Of a stretch of 64,000 bases of DNA, positions 59,966 to 64,000 are shown piece by piece; positions within the stretch are counted from its first letter, which is position 1, and each line of letters opens with the position of its first letter. Origin of the DNA: Protonemura montana. Lineage: Eukaryota > Arthropoda > Insecta > Plecoptera > Nemouridae. Under the pieces are notes generated by a model. It was not told the origin of the DNA, did not search any database, and saw only the letters and a list, made by a program, of their open reading frames with translations. The position numbers and the translations under genes were made by a program. Where the stretch lies: positions 3,132,570 through 3,196,569 of the forward strand of contig OX387602.1 in the NCBI GenBank assembly GCA_947568835.1, given 5' to 3'.

Positions 59966-62242
59966 GTGCGTAACATGTTGCATTACAACCACTGATCTAG
60001 TTAGATACAATTTTTTATTTGAACTTTATAGCACAGATAATAATTAAACTCAAATTATTTGGTTGTTCCAGAACAACCGCAGTTGATTTGCTGTGCGTTA
60101 AGTACAGTGAAACCTTCGAAGAACTTGCTGTCGGATGTTCAGATGGTGTCGTTAGATTGTTTATGCCCGGCACACAGACCCTTATAAGAGAATTGGGAGT
60201 GAAGACTTCAAGAGGACACTCGTGTACAGTAACTGGAATAAACCATAGAGTGGCACATAAAACAAGCTCCAACCAAAATTCAATAACATGCACATGTAAG
60301 AGAAACTTTAAAACTTATTTATAAGTAACTAAACATAATTTTTAGCTTGGTCTCAATGGGTTGTGGACAACAGTATGATTTTAAGCTACCTGATCCAAAG
60401 AATGCAACAAGTTAAAAATGCATATTCCATAATCCATAATCCATAATTCCATAATCTATTTTCCAAAAAAACAAAACAGAAACTAAAATCCATTCAACTC
60501 TGTGTAAATACTGTACAAGTTAAGTGGAAAAATGGCCAATAATCTGAATTTTTTTTCAATGCATGTTTAGAACCTCAGAAATTTAATATTTTCATGTACC
60601 AGATGCAACAAGAATTTAAAACAATTTAAGATTCACCGTCACTTTTAAATAACTTTCTTACTTAGACAAATATTAATTATAAAATTAATTGGTTTACTGA
60701 AAAATTATATCGCTGGAAAACGCTCGGAGTGAAGGCTGGTGGATTATTGATATTTCACATTTTGAAAATAATTACAGCAACAATAATACTTAAATTACTC
60801 ACCTTACTTTTTCTAATTGCTTTGTATTGGATGCTTTCAGATGTTGATGGATCTGTAAAGGCATGGAATTGTAAGACTGGGGTGTGCCTATACTCGGTCA
60901 ATGAGAACCGCCAGGTATTTGGAATAGCATACCACAATCAATTGCCCAAATTTGCTACTGTTGGTGATGACGGAAAGGTACTTCTGTATGATGAAGAAAC
61001 AAAAACCCAAGAGAGGGTCTTTCAAGCCAGGTAAAATTAGTTGTGCCCTACAGACAGAAATTTACCCTTTGAATGTGAAGTTACTTACATGGCAATTCCA
61101 CATTATTTGGTCTGATAATCGCAATCGGTTAAGGCAGTGTCTTTCAAACTTTAAAAACCTGTACCCATTCAATAATTGCCACACTTTGGGAAAATCTGGG
61201 TAACGAATAAGTGCATGAAACCGTTAGATGCAGTTTCAGTTTTAACTCTTGGCAATCATTCCAACTTTAGTGTAAGAGGAATTCAATTCTACCACTTGGC
61301 CAGGTAACTTTGATTTTATCGTGGTTCCTTCCTTTCAGTAACACAAAAAGTGAGGTAATGGATGGACACAAGTCCAGGGTTTTCTCTTCTTGTTTCAACC
61401 CCAAGTTTGCTCACGAGCTTATATCTGGAGGTTGGGACGACACAGTCCAGTTCTGGGATATGCGACAGCCGCACGCAATTCGGCACCTCTCTGGTGTCCA
61501 CATGTGTGGCGATGGTCTGGATATCAATAGCACAGGCAATGAGGTACAGTAAAGTGTACCCTTAAAACATGTTTTGAAGGCAGTAGCCATGGCAGTAACC
61601 TATTTTTATGTACAGCTCAAATGCTCTTATTGTTTTCTTTATTGTTATGCCAAACCTGTCCTAAAAACTCGGTTTGTGTTCAACAGATTATAACATGCTC
61701 TTGGCAGAAAATGCATCCTATGCAATTATGGGACTATGGTTCAGGAAAATTGATTGCTTCACTTGAACCAGATGCTTTTAATTCAGTGGTAAGTTTCTAG
61801 TCAAATTTACCCAAAAGCAAAGTTTTTCAAATTGTTAAAAAATATACCTATTTCTTTCTTACCTCACTCGTTGCTCTAACTTTGGAACAGCTTTACTGTG
61901 GGAAATGGGTATCCAAGGAGGTGATCGTAGCAGGAGGAGCTGAACCCAATACAGTTAGATTTGTAAATCAACGCACTATGATGGCAAGTAAAAATATCCC
62001 ATTCTACTTGATGAGCAAGACCTACAAATCTCCAGTACTCTTAACAAATTGTCTGTCTTTTACAGTCCATGGGCACTGTCCAAAATCTGGCTGGAGCTGT
62101 TTATAGCATTGACGATGGCGGCTTATCAGCAAAAGCTAAAGCCAAAGCAAAGGCTCCTTCAAAGAAGTTTACCGACATGCCTACAATGCCGCGAGTTGCG
62201 TTCTGCTCTGGAAAGAGAATCTATGAAATAGAACCAGCTTAA
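59721..62242 (+). CDS. WD40 repeat beta-propeller protein (complete, 7 exons)
   Basis: Joined exons 59721-59965, 60072-60295, 60841-61030, 61339-61543, 61687-61788, 61891-61983 and 62066-62242 give 1,236 nt, 411 residues plus TAA, with all phases consistent. After a non-repeat N-terminus (about 80 residues, with RRATITGPRLAVAAAKPVAI), WD40-type blades follow: AVGCSDGVVRLF, TYVDGSVKAWNCKTG, FATVGDDGKVLLYDEET, LISGGWDDTVQFWDMR, IITCSWQKMHPMQLWDYGSG, VAGGAEPNTVRFVN, and a closing CSGKRIYEIEPA strand. Six or seven blades can be counted. WD40 propellers are protein-interaction scaffolds; the HMCGDGLDI segment reminds me of an uncharacterised WD40 family found widely in eukaryotes, but I cannot name the gene. 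It is divergent from SMG6 and convergent with the next gene. The start has A at -3. Confidence 0.9.
60072..60295 (+). CDS. WD40 gene exon 2
   Basis: Residues 82-156, containing the first blade (LLCVKYSETFEELAVGCSDG) and the start of the second. Acceptor GTTCCAG, donor ACAT|GTAAGA. Confidence 0.88.
60296..60840 (+). other. WD40 gene intron 2 (545 bp) with short repeat
   Basis: An AT-rich intron containing an imperfect ATAATCC tandem repeat at 60,427-60,456 (about four units). Nothing else is seen. Confidence 0.85.
60841..61030 (+). CDS. WD40 gene exon 3
   Basis: Residues 156-219, completing the second blade (VDGSVKAWNCKTG) and coding the third (FATVGDDGKVLLYDEE). Acceptor GCTTTCAG, donor CCAG|GTAAAA. 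Confidence 0.9.
61031..61338 (+). other. WD40 gene intron 3 (308 bp)
   Basis: Ordinary GT-AG intron; no internal element seen. Confidence 0.85.
61339..61543 (+). CDS. WD40 gene exon 4
   Basis: Residues 220-288. The most typical blade of the protein: MDGHKSRVFSSCFNP then ISGGWDDTVQFWDMR, with the GH and WD signatures. Acceptor CCTTTCAG, donor GAG|GTACAG. Confidence 0.92.
61687..61788 (+). CDS. WD40 gene exon 5
   Basis: Residues 289-322, IITCSWQKMHPMQLWDYGSG, a WD blade. Acceptor TTCAACAG, donor GTG|GTAAGT. Confidence 0.9.
61891..61983 (+). CDS. WD40 gene exon 6 (GC donor)
   Basis: Residues 323-353, LYCGKWVSKEVIVAGGAEPN. The only donor that keeps frame with exon 7 is ATG|GCAAGT, a classic GC-AG donor. 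The nearby GTAAAA would shift the frame. Confidence 0.82.
62066..62242 (+). CDS. WD40 gene exon 7 and stop
   Basis: Residues 354-411. GTVQNLAGAVYSIDDGG is followed by a Lys/Ala stretch (AKAKAKAPSKK) and the closing strand ending YEIEPA, then TAA at 62240-62242. Acceptor CTTTTACAG. Confidence 0.9.
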   Translation, partial: SMGTVQNLAGAVYSIDDGGLSAKAKAKAKAPSKKFTDMPTMPRVAFCSGKRIYEIEPA

Positions 62243-63140
62243 TTTTTTTCTCAAATGACTTGATAATATTATTTATACATGTTTACAAGGTAGTGTTGTA
62301 CCACGTTTAGAGCTGCCACATATGTACAGCAAAGCAGGCGCTCGAAGTGAAGCAGAAAACGTTTGCAATTCTAGTAATTACACAACAGTTCATGTTTACA
62401 AGTTCAATTTAACAAAGTCTTAAATAATAGTAAAAAATAGTGTACACAGACCACTTAATCACATAGATTTCCATGCATAGATGTAGGGTAGGTAAGAAAC
62501 AGAAAAAGCACATCTAGAAATCGATTCAAGTTTTAAGTTCCATATTTAACCATTCAATTCAGGACACTTACTACCCTAAGGTGAGCAATGACAATACTCC
62601 TTCACATTTACTTAGACTAGATTTTGTACACCGCGTCGCTATTCCCCTAAATATCGATGGCATCTCCATTCAACGTATTTGTTAAAACAGCATCAGGAGG
62701 GCACAGTGTGAAAAAGATAGAGAGATACAGCATACATTTTAGGCACAACTGGGGATTCAATGCTGGTGAATATAAATGCTCGTTACTAGACGGCAAAGTC
62801 GTCAAAGTCGTCAAGAAAGCTTGAAATTACTGTGATGCTGTTAATGACGGCTATCGGTGGAAATAAATACAACCCAAAGAAAATATCAATGGTGAAGTTT
62901 AATGTTTTAAATTGAAACTCAGGAAAGCAGTCAAGATTACTTTTGGGCTTCTTTATGGTACTGCATATAGACTGGGTTATCACACTCTTAGACGTACTCA
63001 TTTGCTGAAATGAAATTATTATGCGGTACTTAACACAAGATCCCATTGGTTTTTTTACCAGCTAAAATAAATAAAACAAACGTGTTTACAAACAAATTGA
63101 AAAGTAATCATATTCCTTAGTCACAGCCTACCCATCATCA
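62243..63140. other. Convergent 3' region between WD40 gene and downstream gene
   Basis: About 0.9 kb between the two stop codons, so the 3' UTRs of two facing genes share it and may overlap. An AATAAA on plus lies at about 62,863-62,868, and an ATTAAA on minus at about 62,896-62,901, so the two likely transcript ends cross or abut. The minus-strand open frame 62,786-63,046 has no family features and is taken as UTR. Confidence 0.5.
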
Positions 63141-64000
63141 TCACATTGTATTGTAAACGGGATTATTGTGTCGGGGCGTGATGTTTAAGCAGGCGAGAGG
63201 GTGAGTTCTTCCCTGTTGTTGCTTTTTGTTTGCTGCCATTGCCACTACGCTAGCGACCACCACACTGGGAGTTGGCCCCATGCCTCTAACCACAGGGGGG
63301 ACAGGGGGTCGACCAAGTTCTTCACCGTTTGAAATGTCTATATTTCGTTTGTTCACCATGCTAGATCCATTTCTCAAATTGTTCACCAGCAATGATGTTC
63401 TCTTTACTGGCGGAGGTTGGGAATTGTTGGATCCTGGATGATGTATTTCTAGACTAGATTTGCGCTGAGGAAGGGATGATTTTGTCTGGCAATTCAACCG
63501 CCGGTGGACAGTTTCGTTTTCGGAGATGACTCTCGTCCTCCCGCTGGGACGTGTGGGGCTCTTGCTCACTTCGTATTTACCGACAAGCATTTTTACCGAC
63601 AAATCCTCCACAGTTTTACTTGGACTGACAGGATCGGGCGATCGTAAATTCGGGTGAACACTCACGGGCGACGATGGGAGACTTTTTACTTTCACAGAAT
63701 CATGCGTATCACTTGGTAAAACAGTAGAGTCAGAGTGAACAGATTTCGCTTCGAACTCCTTCTTCAAATTCTTGACATGGCCCAACGTGGCATCGGTTTC
63801 GGGGGACCGTGAAACGGGGCCCCTGGTCTCATCGGAGCTGTCGTCGCTTGCCGAGCCCTTTCCAGGAGCGATGGCGAGCGGGAGGCTTTCGAGCATTCGC
63901 TTGTGCTGCTTGACGGACGGGCACTGCGTGGTGTGGACGACGCCCACCAGGGACATGGCAGGCAACGATCCCGAGCTCGCCGACTGACTCGATGAGTCGG
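63141..64000 (-). CDS. C-terminal exon of an unidentified Ser/Pro-rich protein (partial)
   Basis: The frame is open from the window edge to TGA at 63141-63143, about 285 residues. It is rich in Ser, Pro and Lys and looks disordered. It includes two short amphipathic segments (HVKNLKKEFEAKS and VEDLSVKMLVGKYEVSKSP), a basic stretch (SPTRPSGRTRV), a Pro motif (GRPPVPPVVRG) and a C-terminus ending NPVYNTM, where NPVY fits the NPxY pattern bound by PTB domains. I do not recognise the protein. The composition suggests a signalling or cytoskeletal adaptor tail, which is inference only. Codon use and the long open frame support real coding; the Met nearest the edge is internal, not the start. The gene continues beyond the window. 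Confidence 0.75.
   Translation of the reverse strand, partial: DSSSQSASSGSLPAMSLVGVVHTTQCPSVKQHKRMLESLPLAIAPGKGSASDDSSDETRGPVSRSPETDATLGHVKNLKKEFEAKSVHSDSTVLPSDTHDSVKVKSLPSSPVSVHPNLRSPDPVSPSKTVEDLSVKMLVGKYEVSKSPTRPSGRTRVISENETVHRRLNCQTKSSLPQRKSSLEIHHPGSNNSQPPPVKRTSLLVNNLRNGSSMVNKRNIDISNGEELGRPPVPPVVRGMGPTPSVVVASVVAMAANKKQQQGRTHPLACLNITPRHNNPVYNTM

Noticed and set aside
62786-63046. Minus-strand 86-codon frame downstream of the partial gene's stop
   Set aside because: It lies after an in-frame stop, is AT-driven in composition, and fits 3' UTR better than an exon.

Overview
The window looks like nuclear DNA of an arthropod, probably an insect. Evidence: long genes with GT-AG introns, one 3.3 kb exon beside small ones, dispersed short non-autonomous elements, many microsatellites and homopolymer runs, and no operon-like packing. 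CpG is not obviously depleted. The species cannot be named from the sequence alone; the arthropod call is an inference from gene structure and repeat type.

Layout. (1) 1 to about 31.8 kb: a gene-poor stretch in which I can support no protein-coding exon. It holds scattered GC-rich pockets, short tandem repeats, a strong G-quadruplex motif (19,090-19,112) and one short interspersed element whose 5' end derives from 5S rRNA (25,731-26,100). (2) 31.8-59.34 kb, minus strand: a complete SMG6 (EST1A) gene. I resolved 11 coding exons, all with consensus GT-AG junctions and compatible phases, giving 1,738 residues. Introns 4 (8.5 kb), 8 (4.9 kb), 9 (3.4 kb) and 3 (2.4 kb) take most of the span. Intron 4 carries two inverted copies of one palindromic MITE family, homopolymer tracts of 21 G, 28 C and 21 C, and a TATA-bearing antisense promoter-like site. 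(3) 59.34-59.72 kb: a 379 bp gap between two divergent start codons, a likely shared promoter. (4) 59.72-62.24 kb, plus strand: a complete seven-exon gene for a 411-residue WD40 beta-propeller protein of unassigned function, including one GC-AG intron. (5) 63.14-64.00 kb, minus strand: the last coding exon of a third gene, Ser/Pro-rich with an NPxY-type C-terminus, running off the window and convergent with the WD40 gene.

How the genes relate. SMG6 is the PIN-domain endonuclease of nonsense-mediated mRNA decay. Its exon-junction-binding motif, 14-3-3-like/TPR helical region and three PIN acidic residues are all present, so the protein should be functional. The WD40 gene may be co-expressed through the shared promoter, but nothing in the sequence ties its function to decay. 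No CRISPR array, tRNA gene, virus-like element or operon was seen. I did not find a clearly new multi-gene system. The most distinctive items are the MITE pair, the 5S-derived SINE, the cluster of G-tracts and the divergent SMG6/WD40 pair.
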